Below are positions 1 to 8,340 of a stretch of 64,000 nt of DNA, one piece after another (position 1 is the first letter of the stretch; the number at the start of each line of letters is the position of its first letter). Position numbers and translations under genes: made by a program. The stretch is from Brevibacillus ruminantium (GTDB taxonomy: Bacteria; Bacillota; Bacilli; Brevibacillales; Brevibacillaceae), in NCBI RefSeq assembly GCF_023746555.1, contig NZ_CP098755.1, forward strand, positions 4,782,001 through 4,846,000. Direction: 5' to 3'. The notes beneath the pieces were generated by a model. It made no database searches. It was given only the letters and a program-made list of their open reading frames with translations, and had not been told where the DNA came from.

Positions 1-1130
1 AGCTTTACCTCAGCAATCCATTCGACCTTTGCTTTGCCGTTGTGCACGGAAAACAACCACGCCTTCTCGGCGCCGGCTTGTTTGAGGATGAGGGACATCA
101 GTTCACGTACGACCTGGCGTTCATCTGTTTCCCTTACAAAAATGTCAGAAGACTGCATAATCGCTGCTATATCAAGCAACTGCGGATAGCTCGTATGTTG
201 TTCGGGTAATGATTCTACATCCCGATTATTTCTTACTTCTGATAGAATCGTAAGCTTTGGATTCTCTATCTTTTTGGCAGGCAGCACCTCAGCATTGAAA
301 GTGGTGGTCTGCCCTTCCATCCAACTGGCCTCAAAATCAGCACGCAGTTCCCACGCATTCTGATAACGTTTCTCGGGATCCTTGGCTAACAATTTGAAAA
401 GAATGTGCAACAGCGACTGCGGAATGCGCAGGACATCGTCACTGGACAAAGCTGGAGGTATCGCCATATGGGCATGGGACCACCCAAGGGGATCAGCAGC
501 CTGAAAGGGAAGCTTCCCGGTTAACATCTCAAAAAAGGTAACTCCGAGAGAGTACAAATCCGCTCGATGGTCCACCCGATGATTGATTCTCCCGGTCTGT
601 TCGGGTGACATATATGGCGGACTTGCTTCCATGAGTGTGGACCTTTTTTTGAGATCTTGCTTCTCTGAGATGGATACCGCATAACCAAAGCCTGCAAAAT
701 AGACGCGTTTGGTAGTCGGTTGAATCAGGATGGTCTCGGGTCTTATATTGAGGTGAAGAACCTGTCTGCGATGAAGCTCCAGCAACAGACTGGAGATGCG
801 AAGGCTAAGCTGAATAAAGTCACAAACCGATACGGGGTGCAGCGCAAAATAACGGCGCAGCGTTACCCCGTTGATCGGCGTATATTCCAATGCCATGACA
901 TCTCCATTCACTATGGGGAGAATAGGTCTTAGAATGCCTTCCATCTCTAGGCGGGAAGCAATACGGTACTCGTTCATGAGTTTCGCATTCTCGAGAACGA
1001 TCCGATCGCTCTCCTTGACCATTTTTACTAGCATCTGACGGGCGGAGTCTTTTGGATAAGCATGGCCAATCAGGATATACGGGTCTTCGTAAATGACTTG
1101 GTTTATTTGATAGCCGGCAGTTGTAGGCAT
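1..1130 (-). CDS. Multi-sensor pseudokinase with GAF domain, 3' part outside window
   Basis: The gene starts at ATG 1130 after an AAAGGAA ribosome site and runs off the left edge, leaving 376 codons. Residues about 8-265 match the N-terminal kinase fold of large bacterial multi-sensor proteins: the region after the catalytic core reads YMSPEQTGRINH and then DLYSLGVTFFEMLTGKLPF, which are hallmarks of that family. The catalytic loop reads HLNIRPETIL, so the HRD aspartate is replaced. The DFG position reads GFG, so the metal-binding aspartate is also missing. This suggests a pseudokinase. In relatives the kinase is followed by a long AAA ATPase module. Here a linker of about 60 residues leads straight to the start of a GAF domain (LLDIAAIMQSSD onward). 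A histidine kinase or other output domain would lie beyond the edge. It is divergent from the efflux operon, so it may sense a signal for it; that is inference. Confidence 0.75.
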   Translation of the reverse strand, partial: MPTTAGYQINQVIYEDPYILIGHAYPKDSARQMLVKMVKESDRIVLENAKLMNEYRIASRLEMEGILRPILPIVNGDVMALEYTPINGVTLRRYFALHPVSVCDFIQLSLRISSLLLELHRRQVLHLNIRPETILIQPTTKRVYFAGFGYAVSISEKQDLKKRSTLMEASPPYMSPEQTGRINHRVDHRADLYSLGVTFFEMLTGKLPFQAADPLGWSHAHMAIPPALSSDDVLRIPQSLLHILFKLLAKDPEKRYQNAWELRADFEASWMEGQTTTFNAEVLPAKKIENPKLTILSEVRNNRDVESLPEQHTSYPQLLDIAAIMQSSDIFVRETDERQVVRELMSLILKQAGAEKAWLFSVHNGKAKVEWIAEVK

Positions 1131-1352
1131 GGTGGATTCCTTTTTCAATCGGGATATTCAAATACATGCAAAAAAATAACTACTTTCTTATATCTTTCGT
1201 TGCATGTCGGAAATATCCTACAAACAATTACGGATATCATGACCGTCCTTGGTTACACCCGCGTTTACTTCAGCAATTCCTTCCCGTTGAATAAATACTT
1301 GATTTTTCTCCCAACATACCTCATAAGAAAATACCGATTGGGGAGGGTTACC

Positions 1353-1994
1353 GTGAATTCAAGAATACTGCTTGTTAACCTGCTATTAATCCTCATTATT
1401 TTCGGCGGATTGGCTGCGGGCCTCTACTACTACAATCAGAACGCCAATTACATCAGTACCGACAACGCGAGGGTCGACGGACAGCAAATCACCATTTCGG
1501 CCGTTGCCTCGGGCAGACTGACAGAATGGAGGGGACAGCTCGGTCAGACCTTTGCAGCGGGTAACCGGATTGGAAGTATCGCACCGATTGGCCAGACAGG
1601 TACGGTTGCGATTGATTTCCCTGTAAACGGGACGGTTGTTCAACAGTCAGTCGTGCCCAACTCGTTTGTCGCCGCTGGGACAGTGCTTGCGCGTGCCTAC
1701 GACCTCAGTAACCTATGGATTACGGCGAATATCGAAGAAACTCGGTACAACGATGTGAAAGTCGGACAGGCTGTCGATATTTATATCGATGCATTTCCTG
1801 GCATTGTCCTGTCAGGAAGGGTAGACAAAATTGGCCAAGCCACCGCTGGTTCCTTCTCCCTGATGCCCAGCACGAATACGACGGCTAACTATACCAAAGT
1901 AGCTCAAGTGCTACCGGTTACGATTGTGCTTGACGGGTACAAAGGGGTCTCCTTGGCTCCCGGTATGAGCGCAACAGTCCGCATCCATATTTAG
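1353..1994 (+). CDS. yhbJ: HlyD/EmrA-type membrane fusion protein (YhbJ-like)
   Basis: This 213-residue protein is the adaptor subunit of an efflux pump. I chose the GTG at 1353 because a GGGGAGGG ribosome site lies just upstream and the first residues then form one membrane anchor (about residues 5-27). A longer reading from 1062 only adds unlikely sequence. After the anchor comes STDNARVDGQQITI, the biotinyl-lipoyl-like start seen in EmrA proteins, then the short beta-barrel part ending in APGMSATVRIHI. The long coiled-coil hairpin of Gram-negative EmrA is absent, as in the short B. subtilis YhbJ. The stop is two bases from the next start, so translation with the MFS gene is probably coupled. 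The gene order matches B. subtilis yhbJ-yhcA-yhcB-yhcC. Confidence 0.8.
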   Translation: MNSRILLVNLLLILIIFGGLAAGLYYYNQNANYISTDNARVDGQQITISAVASGRLTEWRGQLGQTFAAGNRIGSIAPIGQTGTVAIDFPVNGTVVQQSVVPNSFVAAGTVLARAYDLSNLWITANIEETRYNDVKVGQAVDIYIDAFPGIVLSGRVDKIGQATAGSFSLMPSTNTTANYTKVAQVLPVTIVLDGYKGVSLAPGMSATVRIHI

Positions 1995-1996
1995 GG

Positions 1997-3577
1997 ATGG
2001 ATGACACCATGGAAAATATCCATCTGGGAAGAACGCTTGCTGTCCTGCTGCTCGGGTCTTTTATTTCGATTCTGAATCAGACGCTGATCAATATTGCCCT
2101 CCCTCATCTGATGACGGACTTTAACATGGCCGCCACGACGGCCCAGTGGCTCTCCACCGCCTACATGCTGGTCAACGGGGTACTCATTCCGATCACCGCT
2201 TTTCTGATTGCGACCTTTGGGACCCGCTCCTTGTTTTTGTCGGCGATGGGCTTCTTTACGATTGGATCCGTCATCTGTGCCATTGCTCCCACCTTTAGTG
2301 TCTTGCTGATCGGCCGAATTTTGCAAGCTATCGGAGCTGGTATACTCATGCCGCTCGTGATGAACGTCTTTTTGACCATCTTCCCTCCTGAGAGACGCGG
2401 TGCGGCGATGGGTATGATGGGAATCGCCATGATTTTCGCCCCTGCCGTCGGTCCGACGCTGGCCGGCTGGATCGTGGAACACTATACATGGCGAATCCTG
2501 TTCATCATGATGATTCCTTTGGGGCTGATCGATTTATTACTTGCCTTCAGATGGCTGGGAAACGTGAATCGTCCGACCTTCCCGAAATTCGATACCTGGG
2601 GGGCCATCACCTCAACGCTTGGCTTCGGCGGGCTTCTCTATGGCTTCAGCGAAGCAGGCACCTACGGATGGAGCAGCTTCACAGTTATCGGATTCCTTTT
2701 GCTGGGGACGTTCTTCCTCGCCTTGTTTGTCTGGCGTGAGCTCACGATAAAGGAGCCTTTGCTAGAGCTGCGGGTATTCCAATACAACATCTTTACACTG
2801 ACGACGGTGATCGGCTCTGCCATTAATCTGACCATGTTCGGGGGCATGATATTACTCCCTATCTATCTGCAAAACATACGAGGTTTTACCCCGTTAGAAG
2901 CAGGCTTGCTCATGCTCCCAGGGGCACTGCTGATGGGCGTCATGTCCCCGATCTCGGGAGCGCTGTTCGACCGGATCGGAGCCCGGCCTTTGGCGATTAT
3001 CGGGCTCATCATTACCGCGGTAACCACGTGGGAATTCACACGACTGACTTCGGATACAACGTATTCCCATATCATGTTGCTGTATACGGTTCGCAGCTTC
3101 GGCATGTCATTCATGATGATGACGGTGCAGACCGCCGGTTTAAATCAGGTGCCTTTACGCCTTAGCTCGCATGCCACTGCGATGTCCAACACGGTCCGGC
3201 AAGTGGCTGGCTCCATCGGGACGGCCCTGATGGTGACGGTCATGACCACACGCTCCACGATCCATATGGGTGATTACGCGAATACGATCACGACGAGCAG
3301 TCCGGAAATACTTTCTGCTCTTCAGGAGGTTTCTGGCTCAATCGCGAGCCTGACAGGCATGCCCCTCCCAGCAGCGCAGGCGACAGCGATTCAGACCATT
3401 TACGGAAAAGCGATGATGGAATCGACCATCAAAGGGATTAATGACGCTTTTCTCCTCGCTACCCTCTTTGCACTCATCGCGCTCTTCCTCTCCTTCTTTA
3501 TCAGCAGGCCGGAAAGGCAGACGACAGAAGTCGTGAGGAAGCCTCCCATTGAGGAGCCGAAGACGGTCAGACCATAA
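1997..3577 (+). CDS. yhcA: DHA2-family MFS multidrug exporter, 14 TM (YhcA-like)
   Basis: The 526-residue product is a drug:H+ antiporter of the EmrB/QacA (DHA2) type in the cytoplasmic membrane. It shows the family landmarks: motif D-like start LLLGSFISILNQTLINIALP, ATTAQWLSTAYMLVNGVLIP in TM2, an A-type loop ATFGTRSLF, GRILQAIGAGILMPL and the motif C region MIFAPAVGPTLAGWIVEHYTW. Length and hydrophobic segments fit 14 helices. The start at 1997 follows the adaptor stop by two bases; an in-frame ATG at 2009 is an alternative. The MFS pump and the short adaptor probably act together to expel a hydrophobic compound or toxic quinone, given the flavodoxin-like gene downstream. The substrate cannot be read from the sequence. 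Confidence 0.85.
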   Translation: MDDTMENIHLGRTLAVLLLGSFISILNQTLINIALPHLMTDFNMAATTAQWLSTAYMLVNGVLIPITAFLIATFGTRSLFLSAMGFFTIGSVICAIAPTFSVLLIGRILQAIGAGILMPLVMNVFLTIFPPERRGAAMGMMGIAMIFAPAVGPTLAGWIVEHYTWRILFIMMIPLGLIDLLLAFRWLGNVNRPTFPKFDTWGAITSTLGFGGLLYGFSEAGTYGWSSFTVIGFLLLGTFFLALFVWRELTIKEPLLELRVFQYNIFTLTTVIGSAINLTMFGGMILLPIYLQNIRGFTPLEAGLLMLPGALLMGVMSPISGALFDRIGARPLAIIGLIITAVTTWEFTRLTSDTTYSHIMLLYTVRSFGMSFMMMTVQTAGLNQVPLRLSSHATAMSNTVRQVAGSIGTALMVTVMTTRSTIHMGDYANTITTSSPEILSALQEVSGSIASLTGMPLPAAQATAIQTIYGKAMMESTIKGINDAFLLATLFALIALFLSFFISRPERQTTEVVRKPPIEEPKTVRP

Positions 3578-3622
3578 GGAAAGGGCGGGCCAGGCTCCAC
3601 ATTACTCGCAAAGGAGAACCGT

Positions 3623-4168
3623 ATGAAAATATTAGTGGTCTACGACAGCGAAAGCGGACATACCGAGGTTTTGGCTCGTTCGATCGCGGAAGGCGCCAAG
3701 CAGGTAAAACAAGCCGAGGTATGGCTTAATCATGTAAAGGAAGCCGATATTTACGAGCTGGCGCAAATGGACGCCATTATTTGGGGATGCCCCGGCCATT
3801 TCGGCACCATCAGTGCCGGGTTGAAGACCTGGATTGATCGACTCGGTTATTTGTGGGCGAAAGGAAAACTTATTGGCAAAGTGGGCGCCGTCTTTTGCAC
3901 AACGGCGACCGTCCACGGCGGCATTGAAGCCACGATGCTGAATCTCATCACACCCATGCTTCACCACGGAATGATCGTCGTCGGGCTGCCAGGCAATGTG
4001 CCGGAGAACGCTTTGTACGGCTCGTATTATGGTGTCGGGGTGACGTGCCCAGTAGAGCTGTCTCCCGACGATCCTCCCAATTTACCTAATGAAAATGATT
4101 TGGCGCTAGGGAGAGCACTTGGACGCCGCGTGGCGGAAATCACCAAAAAATTGACGATGCAGACCTAA
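3623..4168 (+). CDS. yhcB: WrbA/flavodoxin-family NAD(P)H:quinone oxidoreductase (YhcB-like)
   Basis: This 181-residue protein belongs to the flavodoxin-like WrbA family, which uses FMN and NAD(P)H to reduce quinones by two electrons. The N-terminus [16 protein letters not shown] is the FMN phosphate-binding loop. [22 protein letters not shown] is the second flavin loop, and STASVHGG-type sequence ([11 protein letters not shown]) follows as in WrbA. An AAAGGAG ribosome site precedes ATG 3623. It lies 45 bases after the exporter gene and is in the same order as B. subtilis yhcB, so the operon probably combines detoxification of a redox-active compound with its export. Confidence 0.85.
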   Translation: MKILVVYDSESGHTEVLARSIAEGAKQVKQAEVWLNHVKEADIYELAQMDAIIWGCPGHFGTISAGLKTWIDRLGYLWAKGKLIGKVGAVFCTTATVHGGIEATMLNLITPMLHHGMIVVGLPGNVPENALYGSYYGVGVTCPVELSPDDPPNLPNENDLALGRALGRRVAEITKKLTMQT

Positions 4169-4184
4169 AACGGGAGGAACCACT

Positions 4185-4571
4185 ATGCTCTATGGAATTG
4201 CGATTGTTGTGGTCGCCGCTTTCATCGGTCTCATCGTATTTAACATGAAAGCAGGCCGGACCCGTCCGCCCGAAGTCCCGAAGGATAACCCGTCTACCGA
4301 TCCTCCGCAGTTAGTGATGGAGGAAAATAAACAGCTGGCCACTCCCAGGGAGGAGGCCATGCGACATGCTGAGCCCCAACCTAAACTTACGGGAACCCCC
4401 AGGTTTCGGGAACAAAGCGACGATGAATACAGAAACGCTTTGCGGGACTTTCACAGCAAAGGTGCCTCTAGTCATGAGGCGGATGAAAAGAAAGAAGACC
4501 CTGTTCCCGCTTCGAAAAATAATGACGAAGCCTATCGGGAAGGCCTTCGATCTCTGGGCAAACGCGATTAA
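4185..4571 (+). CDS. Membrane-anchored acidic protein of unknown function (YhcC-like)
   Basis: The 128-residue product has a single N-terminal membrane segment (residues about 3-21) followed by a charged, low-complexity tail. The tail has two related acidic motifs, SDDEYRNALRDF and NDEAYREGLRSL. A GGGAGGA ribosome site precedes ATG 4185. It sits 16 bases after the yhcB-like gene, where B. subtilis has the similarly small yhcC, so I infer a positional homologue. The function is unknown; it could tether or regulate the pump. The same acidic motif occurs again in the small gene that follows. Confidence 0.65.
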   Translation: MLYGIAIVVVAAFIGLIVFNMKAGRTRPPEVPKDNPSTDPPQLVMEENKQLATPREEAMRHAEPQPKLTGTPRFREQSDDEYRNALRDFHSKGASSHEADEKKEDPVPASKNNDEAYREGLRSLGKRD

Positions 4572-4594
4572 ATGAACAGAAAGGAGGAATCAAA

Positions 4595-4750
4595 TTGACC
4601 ACTTCTCATAGTGATCCTGGGCAGTTAGCGGAGATGAGTGACGATGAATACAGACAAGCCCTTCGAGATTTCGCTGGAGTAGGAGAAGACTCCCTGCAAA
4701 ATGGTCAGGTGACAGAAAACGGTGAGCCTGCTCTCCATGAACGGATTTGA
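4595..4750 (+). CDS. Small soluble protein sharing the DDEYR motif, 51 aa
   Basis: This short frame starts at TTG 4595, six bases after an AAAGGAGGAA ribosome site, and stops at 4748-4750. It contains MSDDEYRQALRDF, almost the same as SDDEYRNALRDF in the preceding gene, which makes it very likely to be a real gene derived by partial duplication. It has no membrane segment. It is the last cistron of the compact group that begins with yhbJ. I do not recognise a function. Confidence 0.6.
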   Translation: MTTSHSDPGQLAEMSDDEYRQALRDFAGVGEDSLQNGQVTENGEPALHERI

Positions 4751-4924
4751 ACAAGGTAAGACAAATCAAAACACCTTCAAGAGAATGCAACCATGTCATA
4801 AGATATGGGAACAACCTGGAGGTGTTTTTATGGTTTTCCTTTCTAGAAGAAAAATCTTACCCGAATAAAATGGTAAAGAGTTTGGGTTGTTTTCCGAATA
4901 ACCCTCTAAGGAGGCTTCTGAACA

Positions 4925-5504
4925 ATGCTTGAACAGTTCCTCAATTATTGGACAAAACCGCTGCAGAAAAGGGAATTCACATCATTAGTAGCCCGGCTTA
5001 GTGGAAACCAAACCATAACACTTGTTACCGTTGCCTTGCTTAGTACTCTAGCCACACTATTCCAACTAGCGGGAGGCTTTATGCCGGGACCAGGATACTT
5101 GATCAGTCCTCTTTCTACGGCCCCGATAGTAGTAGCAACTCTCATTTCTTTACGCTCAGGTGCTATCGCTTATGCACTTGTCATCATTATTGCTGCTCAT
5201 TCAACCGAGTGAACTAATCGTCTTTCCGTTTACTACGGGATTGCTTGGACTGGCATTAGGCTTCAGCGTTGTGCACTTCAAAAATCGGATTCAGGTTGTC
5301 TTGTTTTCCACAGTCGCGTTATGGGCTGGAATTGCGCTGGTATTATATGGCTTTCGCTTTCGTCTACTCGGTCCGTCGGATACAGAGACCTTTCATGTCG
5401 ACACGATCATGTATCTATTTCTTTTTTGTTTGCTTTATAGCGGGATATGGACGGAAATCATCCTCCGGTTATTAGCGAGATTAAGAACGTATGTACGTGG
5501 GTAA
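4925..5504 (+). pseudogene. Multi-pass membrane protein, frameshifted
   Basis: A good AAGGAGG ribosome site precedes ATG 4925. The first frame encodes about 90 residues with two or three hydrophobic segments (LVTVALLSTLATLFQLAGGF, then SPLSTAPIVVATLISLRSG) and stops at 5212. The next frame continues the same kind of protein without a ribosome site: IQPSELIVFPFTTGLLGLAL and two more helices to 5504. The two frames overlap near 5165-5205, in the segment SGAIAYALVII / LLLLIQPSE, so one indel there explains the break. Intact, it would be a membrane protein of about 190 residues. I do not recognise the family. It could be a sequencing error, but the decayed IS next to it favours real decay. Confidence 0.6.
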
Positions 5505-5520
5505 TAACTCTTAAGCTCAT

Positions 5521-6292
5521 TCTACCGAAGCCAAAGCTGTAACGAGTTATACACCAAGCCCAGGAGAGTTTCGTGAACTGGAAACGGAGAATGATAAACT
5601 GAAGAAATTACTTGGAGAAAAGGATTTGGAAATCGCGATCCTTCTGGATCTTGTAAAAAGGGTGAACCCAGCTTATCGGACAGAATGGAAATAGCCGACA
5701 AGTAGATACGGTATACAACCAAAATGGTGCTACGTATTGTCGGCATCCTTGAAGCAACCTACTACTACCGAAAAAACAAAGCCTCCCCAAAAAAACCTCG
5801 TGTCTACCACAGAGGGCGGCCAATACCCGGTTATTCTTTGTCAAAGGACGGACAACCTGTCTCTGACGAACAAATCAAAGAATGGCTATCCGAGCTGATT
5901 GCAGATGAAGAAGCTACTTATGGTTATGGATGTCGAAAGCTTACTGTCTGCCTACGACGAAACTACCAATTGATCATCAACAAGAAAAAGGTTTACCGCT
6001 TATTGTAAAGAAGAAGAACTCTTACAACCACAACGGCAAAAGAAAAACAAACGTGCTTTGTGGAAACGGCAGCAATTCGAACATAAAGATCACCCTGTTA
6101 TCCGTACGGATAACGGTCCACAGTTTATTAGCCATGCGTTTGAATGCCGCCTGTCAGCTTTTCCAAACGGTGCATGAAAGAATTCCTCCAAAGTCACCGA
6201 ATAAAAATGCTCACATCGAATCATTTCACAATGTTTTCGAGAAAGAATGTTTGCAACGAAATGAATTTCAAAGCTACCAAGTGCGAGAATAA
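5521..6292 (+). mobile_element. IS3-family element remnant (3' end of orfA plus broken orfB)
   Basis: From 5521 the sequence encodes the C-terminal half of an IS3 orfA, reading EFRELETENDKLKKLL and DLEIAILLDLVKR to a stop at 5690-5692. An orfB follows with in-frame stops: one soon after MEIADK and another after KKKVYRLL near 6005. It shows the HTH_21 region EEATYGYGCRKLTV, the catalytic RTDNGPQFISHAFE and the last block SPNKNAHIESFHNVFEKEC. The part between KRALWKRQ and the RTDNG block is missing, so the first catalytic aspartate is deleted. The element is not functional. Bases 5524-5604 are almost identical to 8089-8169 in a second piece downstream. Confidence 0.8.
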
Positions 6293-6332
6293 GGGAGATA
6301 TGCTCTAATTTTGAAGGGTTAAACCGAACCAG

Positions 6333-6992
6333 TTAGTCTCGTTCAATATGTTCTATTAAATATTGAGTACCGCTTTTTATTAACTTGAATTGTATATTGA
6401 GGTTGTGTTTTTGCTTATTGTCAGCATTAAAATAATCATACTCAATCCCTGTAAACTTTACGACTATCTTTTGATCGACTTCTTGTATGTCCACTTGTAA
6501 ATTTTCATCGATGGCATCTAAGTCAGCCTCAAAACGCTCTCTTGCAAAGGTCTCAAAAGTACCATCCTGAGATGTTCTAAAAAAGGAGGTGAAGATTGTT
6601 TCAGCCTGTTCTTTCGTAAAATACTTGTTTAGGCGTGACGTAACAATATCTTTAACCGCACTTTCTGCATTAGGTTTTACGCTTGATAAGCGAGTCAAAT
6701 CGTCGGTCCACACTTGTAATTTTCGGAACCAGTCCCAAATATAAACTGGTTCCTTCGAATTTAAAATACTATCGTCCAGTTCGGGAGGAGCATAGTTGTC
6801 CAAAACTTCAATAAGGAAGGTTGCGTTATCTTTTGTTAGTAGATCTTGTTTACCCTCTTGTTGACCAGAGTTGGTTACTAAAGGTGTCGAAGCATTTTTT
6901 ACCAAACTTTGATCAGGAACAGTAGTGTTAGAAGTACATCCAGTTAAGGCTATTGCAAGACATGAAGTAATAAATAAGCCTTTAGATTTCAT
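6333..6992 (-). CDS. Secreted lipoprotein of unknown function
   Basis: The 219-residue product starts with MKSKGLFITSCLAIALTGC, a type II signal peptide whose lipobox LTGC would be cleaved and lipidated at Cys19. The mature part is soluble and has no motif I recognise; it ends with a beta-rich stretch LNIQFKLIKSGTQYLIEHIE. A GGAGGAG ribosome site precedes ATG 6992. It lies downstream of the M23 peptidase gene on the same strand but a terminator separates the two. Both sit between two fragments of one IS3-type element, so they may have arrived or moved together. Confidence 0.7.
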   Translation of the reverse strand: MKSKGLFITSCLAIALTGCTSNTTVPDQSLVKNASTPLVTNSGQQEGKQDLLTKDNATFLIEVLDNYAPPELDDSILNSKEPVYIWDWFRKLQVWTDDLTRLSSVKPNAESAVKDIVTSRLNKYFTKEQAETIFTSFFRTSQDGTFETFARERFEADLDAIDENLQVDIQEVDQKIVVKFTGIEYDYFNADNKQKHNLNIQFKLIKSGTQYLIEHIERD

Positions 6993-7025
6993 TATAGCTC
7001 CTCCTTGGTACTATAAATAAAAACC

Positions 7026-7065
7026 TCGGGATAAGACTACAATAATGGAAGTCTTAGTCCCGAGA
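7026..7065 (-). terminator. Rho-independent terminator after the M23 peptidase gene
   Basis: CTCGGGATAAGACT and AGTCTTAGTCCCGAG form a stem of 14 pairs with one bulge and an 11-base loop. On the minus strand it is followed by a T-rich run, as expected for termination of the peptidase gene that ends at 7093. Confidence 0.8.
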
Positions 7066-7092
7066 AAGTTACTTGAGACATGAATAACTTGT

Positions 7093-7740
7093 TTATTCTA
7101 ATGGAATACCCAATTCGATGCGTTGCTCAGGTGTCATTGCATTTATTTCTTCCATGCTATAGAAAGTATAATCTTCAGAGTTGGAATCGAGCGTGTCTCC
7201 AATTTCAATATCATTTGAAGATTGTGGTAGCAAGTAATTAGGGGGTCTATACTCAGTAAAGTAGTCTAGTGGATCAACAGGGGTGTTATCAAAATTAAAG
7301 CCAGATCCTTTTCTCATCTCAAAGTGTAAGTGTACCCCTTTAGAATCTCCGGAATTGCCCATCACCCCAATTTTGTCCCCTTCATCTACAAGGTCCCCTT
7401 TATCAACAACAGGCGCTTTATCTAGATGAGCATACCATGTTTGAATTTCTTTTCCCTTAATTGTATGGTCAATTACTACAAGCCATCCATAACTTCCGCC
7501 TGCTCTTTTGCTTTGATGGTACCCAGCATTAACCACTTTTCCATCATAAGCTGCTACAATCTTATCTCCTGCTATACCTTTCGTACTTGCTCTAATATCG
7601 AGTCCTTTATGATCACTTCCGTTGAAATACTGATTAATAACAGTTGAAGCAGGAACAGGCCATTCTTTGGCAAATGCTGAGATAGCTCCACATCCTAGAA
7701 TAGAAATTACCGTTAAAAGAGAGATAGCTTGCTTTTTCAA
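7093..7740 (-). CDS. Secreted M23-family peptidase (LytM-like)
   Basis: I place the start at TTG 7740: GGAGG lies 8 bases upstream and the protein then begins MKKQAISLLTVISILGCG, a proper signal peptide ending in AFA. Upstream ATGs either lack spacing to the ribosome site or break the signal sequence. The mature part is one M23 domain: zinc ligands in SDHKGLDIRA (His and Asp) and in VHLHFEMRKG (HLH), plus the HxH region WYAHLDK. This family cuts peptide bridges of peptidoglycan or binds them. The domain follows the signal peptide directly, and about 40 acidic residues follow it. Cell-wall turnover or sporulation would be possible roles. Confidence 0.8.
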   Translation of the reverse strand: MKKQAISLLTVISILGCGAISAFAKEWPVPASTVINQYFNGSDHKGLDIRASTKGIAGDKIVAAYDGKVVNAGYHQSKRAGGSYGWLVVIDHTIKGKEIQTWYAHLDKAPVVDKGDLVDEGDKIGVMGNSGDSKGVHLHFEMRKGSGFNFDNTPVDPLDYFTEYRPPNYLLPQSSNDIEIGDTLDSNSEDYTFYSMEEINAMTPEQRIELGIPLE

Positions 7741-7941
7741 GTGCATAACCTCCACCATTGTGTTTTGAGATAAAAATCCCAATTGATGGTAATTATACCA
7801 AATAACATATGTAGAAATTTGTAGAATAATAGTCTTTATTTTCATTTATTTTTAAATGCGATGAGGTTCATTGCAATACCACTCGACACTTACCTTCTTA
7901 TCTTGTTAAGCTGGTATCAGAAGAACAGAGGGGGATTTTTT

Positions 7942-8184
7942 ATGCAACGGAAACGCTATTCAATCGAGTTTAAACAACAGCTGATCCAAGAAGCCCAAGA
8001 AGCAGGAAACGCGAGCCAGGTAGCCACACGGCATGGGATAGATGTCAAAATGCTGTATCGTTGGATACGAGATTGGCAAAATACTTTTACCGAAGCCAAA
8101 GCTGTAACGAGTTATACACCAAGCCCAAGAGAGTTTCGTGAACTGGAAACGGAGAATAATAAATTGTATACAAACGGAAACTAA
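7942..8184 (+). pseudogene. IS3-family orfA, 3'-truncated
   Basis: ATG 7942 follows GAGGGGG and encodes the N-terminal helix-turn-helix of an IS3 orfA: MQRKRYSIEFKQQLIQEAQ, then ATRHGIDVKMLYRWIRDW. The protein matches its family until ETENNKL and then runs into unrelated bases and a stop at 8184. The last 80 bases are nearly identical to the start of the other IS3 piece at 5524. The two pieces together would make one almost whole orfA, but they lie in the wrong order and about 2.5 kb apart. Confidence 0.75.
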
Positions 8185-8185
8185 T

Positions 8186-8216
8186 AAACCCGAACATAAC
8201 AATAAATTTCGGGTTT
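8186..8216. terminator. Hairpin terminator
   Basis: AAACCCGAA and TTCGGGTTT form a perfect 9-bp stem with a 13-base loop just after the truncated orfA. The arms end in A and T runs, so it could act in both directions. Confidence 0.6.
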
Positions 8217-8286
8217 ACTATCTTCTTATAGGAACACGATTTTGAGCAAATACGAAGCTAGCACCATCTTGTTGGATGTAAGAAAG

Positions 8287-8319
8287 GAGGCGGCCCGCTC
8301 TGCAAAAACGGACTGCCTC
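8287..8319 (-). terminator. Probable terminator of the SLH protein gene
   Basis: GAGGCGGCCCG and CGGACTGCCTC form an imperfect stem with one mismatch and a wobble, 22 bases after the stop of the SLH gene. The T run on the minus strand is short, so strength is uncertain. Confidence 0.5.
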
Positions 8320-8340
8320 TTTCTCAGTTCACTTATTCTT

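Noticed and set aside
1062..1352. Extended N-terminus of the adaptor protein from 1062
   Set aside because: The extra 97 residues overlap the divergent gene and its promoter region, and a GTG with a strong ribosome site lies at 1353.
4747..4932. A 61-residue frame between the small acidic gene and the membrane gene
   Set aside because: It has no ribosome site or motif and covers the promoter-like space before the membrane gene.
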